DNA of 64,000 nt from Sulfurimonas sp. UBA2011 (GCA_002335055.1 DDCH01000005.1:26177-90176); one strand, 5' to 3'; counted from the stretch's first letter, positions 51,889 through 61,598 are shown. A program made the numbers and translations. Notes: generated by a model not told the origin, from the sequence alone.

Positions 51889-53218
51889 TGAAAATACATT
51901 CTCTCTCTAATATTGCACTGATTTCAGTTTTATTACAAGTGAATGTACTTGCAACAGAATTTATAGTAAAAGATGTATCTGACGAGAAAGGGAAGGATGG
52001 TACATGGATAGCACTTCCTTATGCATTTAGTTCTGATAGTATGGGGCTTACGGGTGGAGTAGTTGGAATTGCTAACGGTTTTATTCAACCGCAGATGACA
52101 ATTGTTGCAACTGTATTTATGGGTGAAGATATTCCTGTTAAAAATATAAATCAGGTTGGCATACAAAAAGATAATACAGCTCGTTCTGAGGGTATGTTTT
52201 TAGCAGTTAGTGGATATAAACCATTTTTCTCAAATCGAATGTTTATTAGTTTACTTGCTTCATATGCTTATTATCCAAATCAAAGACTCTATCTAAATGG
52301 GGCTAATGATTCTGTAAAAAACTTAGATGAAGAGAAGGTTACAAGTGTTTCACCTTTGCAAACACAGGGGTTTAACAACTGGGCTTCCTTAGACTTTCGT
52401 TATGTTCTTCCTATTGGTGAGGGTGAAGACAGTATTACTCCTATTATCAAACTCAGTCGTGGTTTAGCTGTAAACAGAGGGGATAAAGGAAATGGAATTC
52501 CTTTTGTAAGCGGTCAGACTATCTTTGGTACAGAGTTGTTTTACAACAAACTGACAGCTGATAAATTCACAAAAGAGCCTTCTTTAAGCACTAGTGGTCT
52601 TAGACTCTACCTTGAACATGATAATACTGACTATCCAGATAATCCTTCTCGTGGTTATAACATGATACTAAAAGCATCTGTAGACTTTGGTTTTGCAAAC
52701 TCTACTCAGAGTTGGAACTCTGTTGAAGCAGGATACTCTCACTACTTTGAGATGCCTAACTTTTCTTGGACTAGACAAAATGTAGTAGCATTAAGTGCAT
52801 GGACTGCTTATTCTCCTTCTTGGGACTCTTCACAAAGAGGGTCAAATACAGTTTTGGATAAGAATGCACCACCGATGTGGGAAGGTGCTCGTCTTGGTGG
52901 TTTTACAAGAATGCGTGCTTATGATATGAATAGGTTTAGTGATAAAGCAGCTGTATATGCAACTGCTGAGTACAGACTTATTCCTGAACTAAATCCTATG
53001 CATGATCAAAAGTGGAGTCCTGTCCCTATAGATTGGTTTCAAATGGTTCTTTTCGACGAGTGGCTCCTGAGTATAATTTAGCGACTCTGACTAAAGACCT
53101 GAAGTATGATGTAGGTTTTAGTTTAAGAGCACTTGCTGCTAATCTCCCCGTGCGTTTTGAGATGGTGTTTGGTGATGAGGGCTCAAATATGTGGGTTATG
53201 TTAAAACAACCATTTTAA
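51888..53218 (+). pseudogene. Omp85/surface-antigen-type outer-membrane barrel, frameshifted near its end
   Basis: A BamA/TamA-like barrel protein without POTRA domains, about 440 residues when joined, with a signal peptide (to about residue 24). LYLEHDNTDYPDNPSRGYNM and then GGFTRMRAYDMNRFSDKAAV and YATAEYR are Omp85 barrel signatures. The frame stops at 53,081 after LFDEWLLSII. The true end continues in another frame from about 53,057: RRVAPEYNLATLTKDLKYDV and on to VMLKQPF, a barrel terminus with final Phe. A net loss of 3n+1 bases around 53,055 explains it. A missing segment corresponding to about three residues between MVLF and GRVAPEYN would fit other family members. A new stop leaves the last strands unread. 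Confidence 0.8.
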
Positions 53219-53259
53219 AATATTTAGAATAAAAAGTAAATTAAATAAAAGGAATATAA

Positions 53260-53394
53260 ATGCCAAGTCAAGAATATAAAGATGAAAAAGCAAAAAGAGA
53301 AAAAGAGAATCAAAGTAGTGGTAAAATCATTGCAGCTACTTTTCTTATATGTTTTATCTCTGCCGCAGTATATATCGTAATTTATGCTAAGTAA
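53260..53394 (+). CDS. Small single-helix membrane protein
   Basis: A 44-residue frame, MPSQEYKDEKAKREKENQSS then one hydrophobic helix (IIAATFLICFISAAVYIVIY) and AK. A ribosome site AAAAGGA precedes the ATG by 6-7 bases. The charged cytoplasmic tail and single helix are typical of small inner-membrane proteins. No family is recognised. It follows the barrel gene by 41 bases. Confidence 0.55.
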   Translation: MPSQEYKDEKAKREKENQSSGKIIAATFLICFISAAVYIVIYAK

Positions 53395-53402
53395 GACTCT
53401 TT

Positions 53403-53612
53403 TTAACTCTCTAGTTTACGTCTCCAAGATGTATATGTAGAGTACGAGGGGTTCTCCTCAACCATTTTGTCATAAGCATGTTTATAACTACAGTTATTTT
53501 TCTGCTTATACTCTTGGAGTAACTGAACTACCATCTCTTTATCTTTTTGTTTATATGTCCCGTTTAATGACTTCACTAAGTTTATAGCTTCCATATGCAT
53601 ACTCATATCCAT
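53403..53612 (-). CDS. Small helical protein of unknown function
   Basis: A 69-residue polar protein (MDMSMHMEAINLVKSLNGTY at the start; ending YSTYTSWRRKLES). Two helices and a WRRK-type end suggest a small nucleic-acid- or protein-binding factor, but I recognise no family. An AAGGAT ribosome site precedes the start. It converges with the 44-residue gene 8 bases away. Confidence 0.55.
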   Translation of the reverse strand: MDMSMHMEAINLVKSLNGTYKQKDKEMVVQLLQEYKQKNNCSYKHAYDKMVEENPSYSTYTSWRRKLES

Positions 53613-53671
53613 AATAATCCTTTTTTATAGAAGTTTACAGAAATCTTCATTAATAGCTTGTGATACAAATA

Positions 53672-53799
53672 TTATAATGCTCTATATTTAAGTAATGCAA
53701 AAGAGATGGCCCAAAAGAGTGTTAGTGGTATAAAGTAATTAGTATCAAACATAGCAAATTCTATTGATTTAATAAATCTTTTCCATCTTTTGTTGCCAT
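53672..53799 (-). pseudogene. Possible small membrane protein with one-base frameshift
   Basis: From ATG 53799 (preceded by AGGGT) the frame reads MATK and leaves frame in a run of A. With one more A it reads RWKRFIKSIEFAMFDTNYFI then PLTLFWAISFALLKYRAL and a stop. The product would be a 42-residue basic protein with one membrane helix. An unshifted 26-codon ORF starts at ATG 53752. Either a one-base deletion or an assembly error could explain it. Nothing else is visible in this 215-base gap. Confidence 0.3.
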
Positions 53800-53827
53800 T
53801 TAATTACCCTGAATATGATTTTAAGTA

Positions 53828-54604
53828 TTAGATAGCAAGTCTAATTCCAACTGGGCAATGGTCGCTTCCAGTTATATAGTCTAAAATAAAAGCATCTTCA
53901 AGAGACTCACATAAGTCTTCACTGATGAAGAAGTAGTCTATTCTCCAGCCTACATTTTTGAGTCTTGCACTTGAACGGTAAGACCACCAGCTATATCTGT
54001 CAGCTTCATCACCATTTACATATCTAAATGTATCTACATAACCATGGTCCAAGAGTTTATCTATCCATTCTCGCTCTATTGGTAAAAAACCAGATGTTTT
54101 AGAGTTTGCTTTTGGATTTTTAAGGTCTTGTTCTTTGTGGGCTGTATTTACATCTCCACAGATAACGATACTTTTTCCCTCTTCTCTTAGTTTTTCACAG
54201 TGAGTAAGCAAGTCATCATAAAATTTCATCTTGTAGTCAAGACGTTCTTGATTTTTTTGACCATTTGGAAAGTAGATGTTAAAGAGTACTATGTCATCGT
54301 AGTGAGTCTCAACTATACGACCCTCATTCATAGTATCTATATGGTTGTCAGTAGAGTTATAGTCGTTCTTGAGCATTGAAAATGTAGCTGTTCCACTATA
54401 ACCTTTTTTCTCGGCCGAGTTTACAGTTAACTCTTCATACTCTTTATCAAAAAGACCATCAGGTATCTGCTCAGGAAGAGCTTTTATCTCTTGGAGACAA
54501 AGTATGTCAGTTTGACGTTCATCTATCCATTTAAGTGCTTCTTTAGTGTGTACAGCACGAATTCCATTGACATTCCACGAGATTATTTCTATTGAGTCTG
54601 ACAT
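53828..54604 (-). CDS. xth: Exodeoxyribonuclease III / AP endonuclease
   Basis: A 258-residue EEP-fold nuclease that incises DNA at abasic sites and trims 3' ends. Catalytic segments in order: EIISWNVNGIRAVH, ILCLQEIKALPEQIP, YFPNGQ, VICGDVNTAHKEQDL, RYSWWSYRSSARLKNVGWRI and, at the end, ITGSDHCPVGI. All metal and catalytic residues are visible. It lies 76 bases downstream of sdhE, past a hairpin, so it likely has its own promoter. Confidence 0.94.
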   Translation of the reverse strand: MSDSIEIISWNVNGIRAVHTKEALKWIDERQTDILCLQEIKALPEQIPDGLFDKEYEELTVNSAEKKGYSGTATFSMLKNDYNSTDNHIDTMNEGRIVETHYDDIVLFNIYFPNGQKNQERLDYKMKFYDDLLTHCEKLREEGKSIVICGDVNTAHKEQDLKNPKANSKTSGFLPIEREWIDKLLDHGYVDTFRYVNGDEADRYSWWSYRSSARLKNVGWRIDYFFISEDLCESLEDAFILDYITGSDHCPVGIRLAI

Positions 54605-54650
54605 ATTGTCTCCATTGTTAAAGTTATTATTGAGAGTGAAGATTGAAGGT

Positions 54651-54668
54651 TTCCCGCAATAGCGGGAA
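54651..54668 (-). terminator. Hairpin downstream of sdhE
   Basis: TTCCCGC and GCGGGAA form a perfect seven-base stem with a four-base loop, starting 12 bases after the sdhE stop on the minus strand. It has the highest GC stem in this AT-rich neighbourhood. No T run follows, so it may be a weak or processing hairpin and not a classic terminator. Confidence 0.5.
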
Positions 54669-54680
54669 GGGAAGAGTAGA

Positions 54681-55562
54681 TTAAACGAAGTCTACTTTTG
54701 TAACATGGTGTTTCATACCTAATGTTTCAGGAGGACAACCAAGTGCAAGACCGATCATCTGTTGCATATGAAGAACAGGAAGTGAAACTTCACGTCCTAT
54801 AGCTTCAGATGCGTGACCTGTTTGTGTGTCTAGTTTTAAGTGACAAAGTGGACATGGAGTAACTATCCAGTCAGCATTACCATCCATAGCACCAGCGATA
54901 GCATTTCCAGTTAAAATTGCTGAAACCTTAGGTGCTTGAAGCTCTGCATGGAAACCACAACATTTGTTTTTTTGTTCATAATCAACAGTCATACCACCAC
55001 ATGCGATGATTAAATCATCTAGTGAAGTAGGGTTGTAAGAATTTTCCGGAGTATCATGAGTCTCATTTTGAAGCTCTGAAGGACGGATATTATGACAACC
55101 ATAAAAAGGTGCGATGTTAAACTGGCTAAGTGGTGTAACAACCATCTCTTTGAGTTTATCAAGACCAAAGTCATCAATGATAGCATATAAGAAGTGAGTG
55201 ATTTTTGAAGTACCTTTGTACTCTAAACCAATTTCTCCAAGCTTTTCATTAACTCTCTTCTTTAAGTCAGCACTATTATCTAAACGATGCTTAGTCATAG
55301 CAGTATTAAGTTGACAAGTATTACAGATAGTAACCATTGTTAACTCATGCTTTTCTGCATAAGCAATATTTCTAGCATTTAAAACTAAAGATAAAAAGTC
55401 ATCATAGTCTTGTAGGTGAGAAGCTCCACAACATGAAGCTTCTGTAAGTTCTACTAGTTCAATGTCAAGTTTCTCAGCAACTGCCATAGTTGACATCATT
55501 TGCTCAGGTGTACTTTGTTTAGCAGTACATCCCGTAAAAAGTGCGTATTTTAATTTTCCCAT
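54681..55562 (-). CDS. sdhE: Succinate dehydrogenase/fumarate reductase SdhE (CCG-domain subunit)
   Basis: A 293-residue HdrB-like subunit with two cysteine-rich CCG domains: EASCCGASHLQDYDD near residue 42 and KNKCCGFHAEL around 202, with supporting FTGCTAK and FYGCHNIRPSE. Such SdhE/MfrE subunits replace the cytochrome b anchor in type-E succinate:quinone and methylmenaquinol:fumarate reductases, and link the enzyme to the membrane quinone pool. It is the last of the sdhA-sdhB-sdhE operon, 9 bases after sdhB. Confidence 0.9.
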   Translation of the reverse strand: MGKLKYALFTGCTAKQSTPEQMMSTMAVAEKLDIELVELTEASCCGASHLQDYDDFLSLVLNARNIAYAEKHELTMVTICNTCQLNTAMTKHRLDNSADLKKRVNEKLGEIGLEYKGTSKITHFLYAIIDDFGLDKLKEMVVTPLSQFNIAPFYGCHNIRPSELQNETHDTPENSYNPTSLDDLIIACGGMTVDYEQKNKCCGFHAELQAPKVSAILTGNAIAGAMDGNADWIVTPCPLCHLKLDTQTGHASEAIGREVSLPVLHMQQMIGLALGCPPETLGMKHHVTKVDFV

Positions 55563-55571
55563 TATCTACTC

Positions 55572-56549
55572 CTAGAACTTTGCAGTTGATGAAGATTTTA
55601 CAAGTTTTTGAATCTCATCAAGGTTATCTGATTTTATAATGCCCCATGGAGGAACAATTTTACCCTTACTAAACATCTTAAGTGCAACTGGTACATGTTT
55701 TACAACTCCAGCAAGTTCAGAGTAAAGTACTAAACTACCTTCATCGAGAACACCATTTTTTCTAATTGATTTCTCAAAACCAACAGCATGACGTGTTGCG
55801 ATATTTGACTCTGCTTTACCTGATTGGAAAAGCATATTGTGTAGTTTACCAATTTTTTCAATTGGGTTAATCTCTTTTGGACATGCATCAGCACACTCAA
55901 AACATTTTACACAGTCCCAAACACCTGAACCCATTTGGTTCACATCTGTAAGTCTTGACTCATTATCATCACGAACATCAGCTTCAAATCTATAAGCTGC
56001 TGCAAACGCAGCTGGACCCATAAATGCATCACTAATCTCAACAACAGGACAAGCATAGTGACAAGCACCACACTGAATACATAAGTCAGCTTCGTCTAGA
56101 GTATCAGCCTGAGCCGGTGTTACTATATTTTCAGCTGTTGGATTTTCATCAATTTCTGTATCTAGATAAGGTGTTACTTGCTCATGCTTTTCCCAGAAAT
56201 CAGCTTTATCAATGATTAAATCTTTGATAGCACGTTTTTTACTAAGTGGCTCGATAACTAGATCGTTACCAAACACTTCAATCATGTCAGTCATTGACTC
56301 TTTACAAGCAAGAGTCACTTTACCATTTACCTTGATAGCACATGTTCCACAGATACCGTGGCGACAAGATCTTCTATATGAAAAACTTCCATCATGGTCC
56401 CATTTGATTCTATTTAAGATGTCTAAAACAACTTCTTCAGAAGTAACATCCATAGAATAATCTTCATAGTATGGAAGATAGTCTTCATCAGCATTAAAAC
56501 GAAATACATTGAAGTTTACTTTTTGTGTATTAATTGTAGTTGTACTCAT
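55572..56549 (-). CDS. sdhB: Succinate dehydrogenase/fumarate reductase iron-sulfur subunit
   Basis: A 325-residue electron-transfer subunit. The [2Fe-2S] site is SCRHGICGTCAIKVNGKVTL. Two further cysteine motifs are LCIQCGACHYACPVV and VKCFECADACPKEINP. The second has all four Cys (C-x2-C-x2-C-x3-CP), so it should bind a [4Fe-4S] cluster where classical SdhB/FrdB have [3Fe-4S]; this is the pattern of type-E enzymes. It is longer than classical SdhB (about 240). It is spaced 18 bases after sdhA and 9 before sdhE. Confidence 0.93.
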   Translation of the reverse strand: MSTTTINTQKVNFNVFRFNADEDYLPYYEDYSMDVTSEEVVLDILNRIKWDHDGSFSYRRSCRHGICGTCAIKVNGKVTLACKESMTDMIEVFGNDLVIEPLSKKRAIKDLIIDKADFWEKHEQVTPYLDTEIDENPTAENIVTPAQADTLDEADLCIQCGACHYACPVVEISDAFMGPAAFAAAYRFEADVRDDNESRLTDVNQMGSGVWDCVKCFECADACPKEINPIEKIGKLHNMLFQSGKAESNIATRHAVGFEKSIRKNGVLDEGSLVLYSELAGVVKHVPVALKMFSKGKIVPPWGIIKSDNLDEIQKLVKSSSTAKF

Positions 56550-56567
56550 AAGTTTTCTATTCCTCTT

Positions 56568-58280
56568 TTAGTAAGTTCTAGCTCTAAGCTCATGTTTGCC
56601 TAAAACAACATCCATGTAGTCTAGTTTGATGTTACCATCTGAATCCATATATGCCATTGTGTGCTTTAAAAATTCTTCATCATTACGAGTATCAAAATCT
56701 TCTCTAAAGTGAGCACCACGACTTTCTTTTCTTGCAACAGCAGCTTCTACGATAAACATAGCATAATCAAGCATATGTCCAAACTCAAGAGCTTCTTGAA
56801 GTTCAGTATTAAATACTTTTGACTTGTCTTTGATACGGATGTTTTTAAAACGTGCACGAAGCTCTTTGATTTTAGCGATAACTGTGTCAAGAGTCTCTTT
56901 TGTTCTAAATGCACCTGCGTTTGCAGTCATGCTTTGTTGTAACTCTTCTCTAAGAGTTGGCACTTTTTCAGAACCATTGTTCGTTAAAGCCCAGTTTATT
57001 TCTGCAAGTGCAGTTGCAGCATCATCTTGTGTTGCAACACGAAGTTCAATTTTATCAATTTCTACAGCCATTGTTTTACCAACGTAGCGACCAAAAAGAA
57101 GTGCTTCAAGAACTGAGTTTGCACCAAGACGATTTGCACCGTGAACAGATACACAAGCACACTCACCAGCTGCATAAAAACCTTCAATAAGTTCATCGTT
57201 ATTTAAACGAACATTACCAGCAATATTTACAGGAATACCACCCATAGAATAGTGTGCAGTAGCAGAGATAAGGATAGGCTCTTTAATCATGTCAAGACCT
57301 AAAAATGTGATAGCTAACTCACGAAGTTCAGGAAGTCTTGACATAATGAGGTCTTTTCCTAAGTGTGTTACATCTAAGTAAACAGCATCTTTTCTTGGAC
57401 CACAACCACGACCTTCTCTGATTTCATTTAAAATAGCACGAGCAACAACATCACGAGATGCAAGTTCCATTGCTTTTGGAGCATATTTTTCCATAAAACG
57501 CTCACCCTCAGAGTTAATAAGACGTCCACCTTCACCACGAGCTGCTTCAGAGATAAGAACACCATTTCCTGAAAGACCTGAGGGGTGAAACTGTACAAAT
57601 TCCATATCTTCTAAAGGAAGACCATGACGAGCAACGATTGAAAGACCATCACCTGTATTTGCATGAGCATTTGAGTTAATCTTATAAGCACGAGCATAAC
57701 CACCTGTTGCAAACATTACAGACTTAGCATTAAAAATTGCCATTTGCATGTCACGGATATTAAAAGCGATAACACCTGAAACTTTTCCATCTTTATAGAT
57801 GATATCTGCTGCATACCACTCATCCCAAAACTTAACACCAATACGAGCTGCTTGTTCATATATAGTTTGTAATAGTGTGAGACCTGTTCTATCTTTTGCA
57901 TAACAAGCACGTGGAGAAGACTGTCCACCAAAAGGACGTTGTGCGATTTTACCATCGGCAGTACGGCTAAACACAGCACCCATTTTTTCAACCCAGCGAA
58001 TAGTCTCTGGTGCATTTGAACACATAAATTCAACAGCATCTTGGTCTGCTAAATAGTCAGAACCTTTTACTGTATCAAACTCGTGAAGCTCAACACTATC
58101 TTCATCACTAAACGCTGCATTAATTCCACCTTGTGCCGCACCAGAATGACTTCTTAGTGGGTGTAGCTTCGTAATAACAGCAACTTTTTTACCTGCACTT
58201 TGTAACTCTCTTGCTGCTGCACAACCCGCAAGGCCTGCACCAACAATAATAGCATCGAAAGTATAAATAGGAATACTCAT
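56568..58280 (-). CDS. sdhA: Succinate dehydrogenase/fumarate reductase flavoprotein subunit
   Basis: A 570-residue flavoprotein. The FAD motif is AIIVGAGLAGCAAARELQSA, and the covalent-FAD His lies in HPLRSHSGAAQGGINAAF. Active-site segments VQFHPSGLSGNG, SEAARGEGG, HYSMGGIPV and HGANRLGANS are present. The N-terminus begins directly with the FAD strand. It lacks the twin-arginine signal of the related periplasmic MfrA of Wolinella and Campylobacter, so this complex should face the cytoplasm. First gene of the operon with sdhB and sdhE. Confidence 0.94.
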   Translation of the reverse strand: MSIPIYTFDAIIVGAGLAGCAAARELQSAGKKVAVITKLHPLRSHSGAAQGGINAAFSDEDSVELHEFDTVKGSDYLADQDAVEFMCSNAPETIRWVEKMGAVFSRTADGKIAQRPFGGQSSPRACYAKDRTGLTLLQTIYEQAARIGVKFWDEWYAADIIYKDGKVSGVIAFNIRDMQMAIFNAKSVMFATGGYARAYKINSNAHANTGDGLSIVARHGLPLEDMEFVQFHPSGLSGNGVLISEAARGEGGRLINSEGERFMEKYAPKAMELASRDVVARAILNEIREGRGCGPRKDAVYLDVTHLGKDLIMSRLPELRELAITFLGLDMIKEPILISATAHYSMGGIPVNIAGNVRLNNDELIEGFYAAGECACVSVHGANRLGANSVLEALLFGRYVGKTMAVEIDKIELRVATQDDAATALAEINWALTNNGSEKVPTLREELQQSMTANAGAFRTKETLDTVIAKIKELRARFKNIRIKDKSKVFNTELQEALEFGHMLDYAMFIVEAAVARKESRGAHFREDFDTRNDEEFLKHTMAYMDSDGNIKLDYMDVVLGKHELRARTY

Positions 58281-58403
58281 TAAATTTCCTTAAAATTAGA
58301 ACTAATTATAAGCTTGATTGTATCGCAAAAATTTATATGAAAGGTTAAACAGGGGTGTAAAAAGGGTTTAGTTAAAAAAAAGTTACTATTTGAGACACTT
58401 ATT

Positions 58404-59614
58404 TTACATATGTCTCTCAGCCATATCCCTAGTTTGTAAAATTCTGTTTGTACCTGTTGTTTTTGCATATTGGAGTATCTCTTTTGCTTGTCGAGTTGTT
58501 TCATCGAGATTTGTATTGTTTGGTTTAATTATAAATCCACCACTTTCTGTTATGACAACGGGACCTTTATCCGAAATATTAAACTTAAGTTCTTCAATAC
58601 TTTGACGGATAAGCTCTACATCTTTAAAAGCTTGTTTTTTTGATGTACGTGAGAGAATTAGAGTAAACTGATTATAGTCTGTTCTTGCTATTACATCTAT
58701 CGCTTGTTCATGTAAAGATATAGTATATGCAATTTTTTTAAGAATACTTTGTGTCATTTCTTGAGAAAAGGCACGTTTACTTTTAGAAAAGTTGTCTATC
58801 TCTATGATAGTAACAGCGGTGAAGTTACTATCTTTTAGGTGCTTTTTATTTGAGTATGAGTTAATCATACCCTTGTTATTATTGATACCTGTTACTGGAT
58901 CCATCATAGTTGGATTGTCTGTTGTTACTGATTTTCTATTCATTCTCATTGAGATAGTATCTGCTTCAAGTGTATAAATCTCATGATTAATTTTATTTTT
59001 ACCTACTTGGTATAAAAATTCAATATCTTTGTAAATAGAGAACAGTCTTTTTCTGTACCACATAGTTGCAAGGAGTATTAAAACAAATATAATAATTGTA
59101 GCAACTTTAATAATGTTGAATTTTCCTTGACTATATCCTATGTTTTTGATGAGCATATTATTTATATGGTTTGTAATATTGGCAAATGCAGTTGCTAGTT
59201 CTTGTTGTGCAAGATTAGGAGTCTTCTCATCTTTATTATTTACATAAAAACTGTGTGCAGAGTTATTAAATGCAGTAGTATAAGTTGATAGTCTATCTAA
59301 ATCAGAAAGGTACTCTTTCGAGTTTGAGAAAATATACTTGTCTGAATAGTCATACTTGTAAATACTTTTTAACTTATCAATTTCTTGGTGGAGTTGTGTA
59401 CTTTTTCCATTAAACTGAATAAGTGCAAGTTCGATATCATCTTTTTTGAGTGTTGTTAAAGAACTGATGATCTCTTTTTGTTTGTTGAGATTATTTACCT
59501 TTTCAAATGATAGTTGTTGCTCTATGTAAGCATCATTGCAAGAAATGAGACGAGTAGTACAAAAAATAGGTAGGTGTTTAAGTTGAGAAATATTTTTTTC
59601 ATCGAGTGTTTCAT
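58404..59614 (-). pseudogene. Membrane GGDEF-domain protein, degenerate and frameshifted
   Basis: From ATG 59614 (ribosome site AGGAAAAA) the frame gives MKHSMKKIFLNLNTYLFFVL, a membrane helix, then a TAG after LAMMLT. From there the sensor region (AYIEQQLSFEKVNNLNKQKE and on), a second helix (IIFVLILLATMWY) and the GGDEF domain continue in another frame to 58404. Restoring a CATA repeat at about 59,540 would join them. The GGDEF domain is altered at its signature: RTDYNQFTLI replaces GG(D/E)EF, so diguanylate cyclase activity is unlikely; NNKGMINSYS keeps the domain start. A periplasmic sensor with a non-catalytic output is the best description. Confidence 0.75.
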
Positions 59615-59692
59615 GTATATTTTTCCTAAAAATGTTATAATTGCCTACTATTTTATATTGACAGTTGTTAATATATGCTTAAAGAAGATTAA

Positions 59693-60511
59693 TTGAATTT
59701 AGAGAATTATTTTATATCACAGTTTACTAGCCGTCATATCGGTGATGATGGGGCACTTATTGAGGGTTATGTTTACTCTAAAGATGCTTTTTTTGAGAAT
59801 GTACATTACAAAAAGAAATGGCTTACTTATGGACAAATCGCCCAAAGAGCTATGCTTGTAAATATTTCAGATGCTATTGCTATGAATGCTGTACCTAAGT
59901 ATGCACTCTTAAGTGTGGCTATGCCAAAGTGTATGAGTCGTGAGGATATGCAAGAGTTAGCTGAGGGTTTTAAAAAAGTTGCTTTACAATACGGTATTGA
60001 TATTATAGGTGGTGATACCATAAGTAATACTAAGTTAGATATCACTATAACTATCATTTCTACAACTGATAAAGCACTTTTACGCTCACGTGTAAGAAAT
60101 GGTTATGCCCTAGCATATACAGGTACTCTTGGAAAATCAGCAAAAGAGTTAAAGAAGTTGTTTAATAATGGAAAAATACATAAAAAGTCAAAATTTATAG
60201 ATATTAAACTCAGACAAGAGTTTGTTCAAAAATCACAAAGAATTTTAAAAGCTGGTATGGATATATCTGATGGTCTTTTTAGTGACCTAGCCAAGATGAC
60301 ATCACTTAACCGTATAGGTCTTGAGTTTAGTAAAAAAATAGCTAAAAGTGTAGCTTGTAGTGGAGAAGAATATGAAATGCTAGTAGCATTTGATAAGCGT
60401 GACACTAAAGCACTTAAACGAAGAGCACAGCAGACAAGGACACCAATCACAATTTTTGCTTATGCATCTAGGAATAAATATACAAACAGATGCAAAGCGC
60501 ATCATTTTTAA
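59693..60511 (+). CDS. thiL: Thiamine-phosphate kinase
   Basis: A 272-residue PurM/HypE-like kinase that makes thiamine diphosphate from thiamine phosphate. Visible signatures: IGDDGALIEG near residue 17, NISDAIAMNAVPKYALLSVA, IDIIGGDTIS and GMDISDGLFSDLAKM. The frame starts at TTG 59693 (MNLENYF); no good ATG lies nearby upstream. It ends 13 bases before truD, so the two are probably co-transcribed. Confidence 0.9.
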   Translation: MNLENYFISQFTSRHIGDDGALIEGYVYSKDAFFENVHYKKKWLTYGQIAQRAMLVNISDAIAMNAVPKYALLSVAMPKCMSREDMQELAEGFKKVALQYGIDIIGGDTISNTKLDITITIISTTDKALLRSRVRNGYALAYTGTLGKSAKELKKLFNNGKIHKKSKFIDIKLRQEFVQKSQRILKAGMDISDGLFSDLAKMTSLNRIGLEFSKKIAKSVACSGEEYEMLVAFDKRDTKALKRRAQQTRTPITIFAYASRNKYTNRCKAHHF

Positions 60512-60524
60512 GGATAAGAATATT

Positions 60525-61598
60525 ATGAATAGATTTTACTCACTTGCTCATGCAAGTATAGACTTTCACTTTAAACAATCTCCACGTGATTTTGTTGTTG
60601 AAGAATTACCAATTTATGAGTTTTCAGGAGAAGGTGAACACCTTATACTACTTGTAAGAAAGAAAAACCTTTCTACAAATGAGATGGTAGGACAAATAGC
60701 ACGCTACCTTGGCATTAAAAACAGAGAGATAGGTTATGCAGGGCTTAAAGATAAGCATGCCATGACAAAACAGTATATCTCTTTACATAAGAAATATGAA
60801 GAGGCTATGGAAGGTTTTAATTTTGAAGGTATCAAAATTATTTCTAAAACATACCATAACAATAAGATTAGAATAGGGCACTTAAAGGGAAATCGTTTTT
60901 ACATAAAGATTAAAAAAGTAAATCCAACGAGTGCTATAAAAATTGATGAAGCACTAAAAAATATTAAAAACAACGGTATGCCAAACTACTTTGGTTATCA
61001 GCGTTTTGGTAATGATGGGGACAACCATATACTAGGTGAAAAACTTGCAAAAGGTGAGGCACGAGAACGTAACCCTAGAGTAAAGAAGTTACTGATAAAT
61101 GCCTACCAGTCATACCTTTTTAATAATTGGCTCTCAAAACGTCTTGAAATCAACTCACTTGTAAGTAGTTTTGAGCCAAAAGAGCTTGCCTCTCAACTAG
61201 AAATACCTCTCGAGGAACTAGAGAAAATGAAGGCACAATCACATGCATTCAAGCTAATGAGTGGAGACCTAATGGAACATTATCCTAAGGGTAAACTTTT
61301 TGAGTTTGAAGCAACTGAAAATGATTTTAGTCGTTTTAATGAACATGATATCTCTGTAACTGGTTTACTTTGTGGTACAAAAGTAAGAGTGGCTGATGGT
61401 TTAGCAGGAGAGATAGAAAAAAAGTTTGATGATGAGATAAATGCAGATGGAGCACGTAGGTTTGCTTGGATTTATCCAACGGACATAGAGGGGCGATTTA
61501 ATCCAATTGAAGCACAGTATGAACTTAACTTTACTCTTCCAAAAGGCTCGTATGCAACAGTGTTATTAGAAGAGATTGCTAAGAGAAAGATAAATTAA
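60525..61598 (+). CDS. truD: tRNA pseudouridine(13) synthase TruD
   Basis: A 357-residue pseudouridine synthase of the TruD family. The catalytic Asp76 is in GYAGLKDKHAMTKQYIS. Other signatures are PRDFVVEELP near the start and NYFGYQRFG at the middle. I take the ATG at 60525, which follows AAGGATAAG. A longer frame open from 60390 would overlap thiL by over 100 bases and adds nothing family-like. Length agrees with TruD of Campylobacterota. Confidence 0.94.
   Translation: MNRFYSLAHASIDFHFKQSPRDFVVEELPIYEFSGEGEHLILLVRKKNLSTNEMVGQIARYLGIKNREIGYAGLKDKHAMTKQYISLHKKYEEAMEGFNFEGIKIISKTYHNNKIRIGHLKGNRFYIKIKKVNPTSAIKIDEALKNIKNNGMPNYFGYQRFGNDGDNHILGEKLAKGEARERNPRVKKLLINAYQSYLFNNWLSKRLEINSLVSSFEPKELASQLEIPLEELEKMKAQSHAFKLMSGDLMEHYPKGKLFEFEATENDFSRFNEHDISVTGLLCGTKVRVADGLAGEIEKKFDDEINADGARRFAWIYPTDIEGRFNPIEAQYELNFTLPKGSYATVLLEEIAKRKIN

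Noticed and set aside
54681..58280. Calling the complex MfrABE (periplasmic methylmenaquinol:fumarate reductase)
   Set aside because: The flavoprotein has no twin-arginine signal, so a cytoplasmic SdhABE assignment fits better.
4050..58980. Many open frames opposite real genes (for example 31993-32187, 42760-42993, 57716-58039)
   Set aside because: They lie inside well-supported genes, have low-complexity or implausible compositions and no ribosome sites.
60390..60524. Longer N-terminus for TruD
   Set aside because: The upstream extension is a shadow of the thiL frame. The ATG at 60525 has a ribosome site and gives the standard TruD N-terminus.
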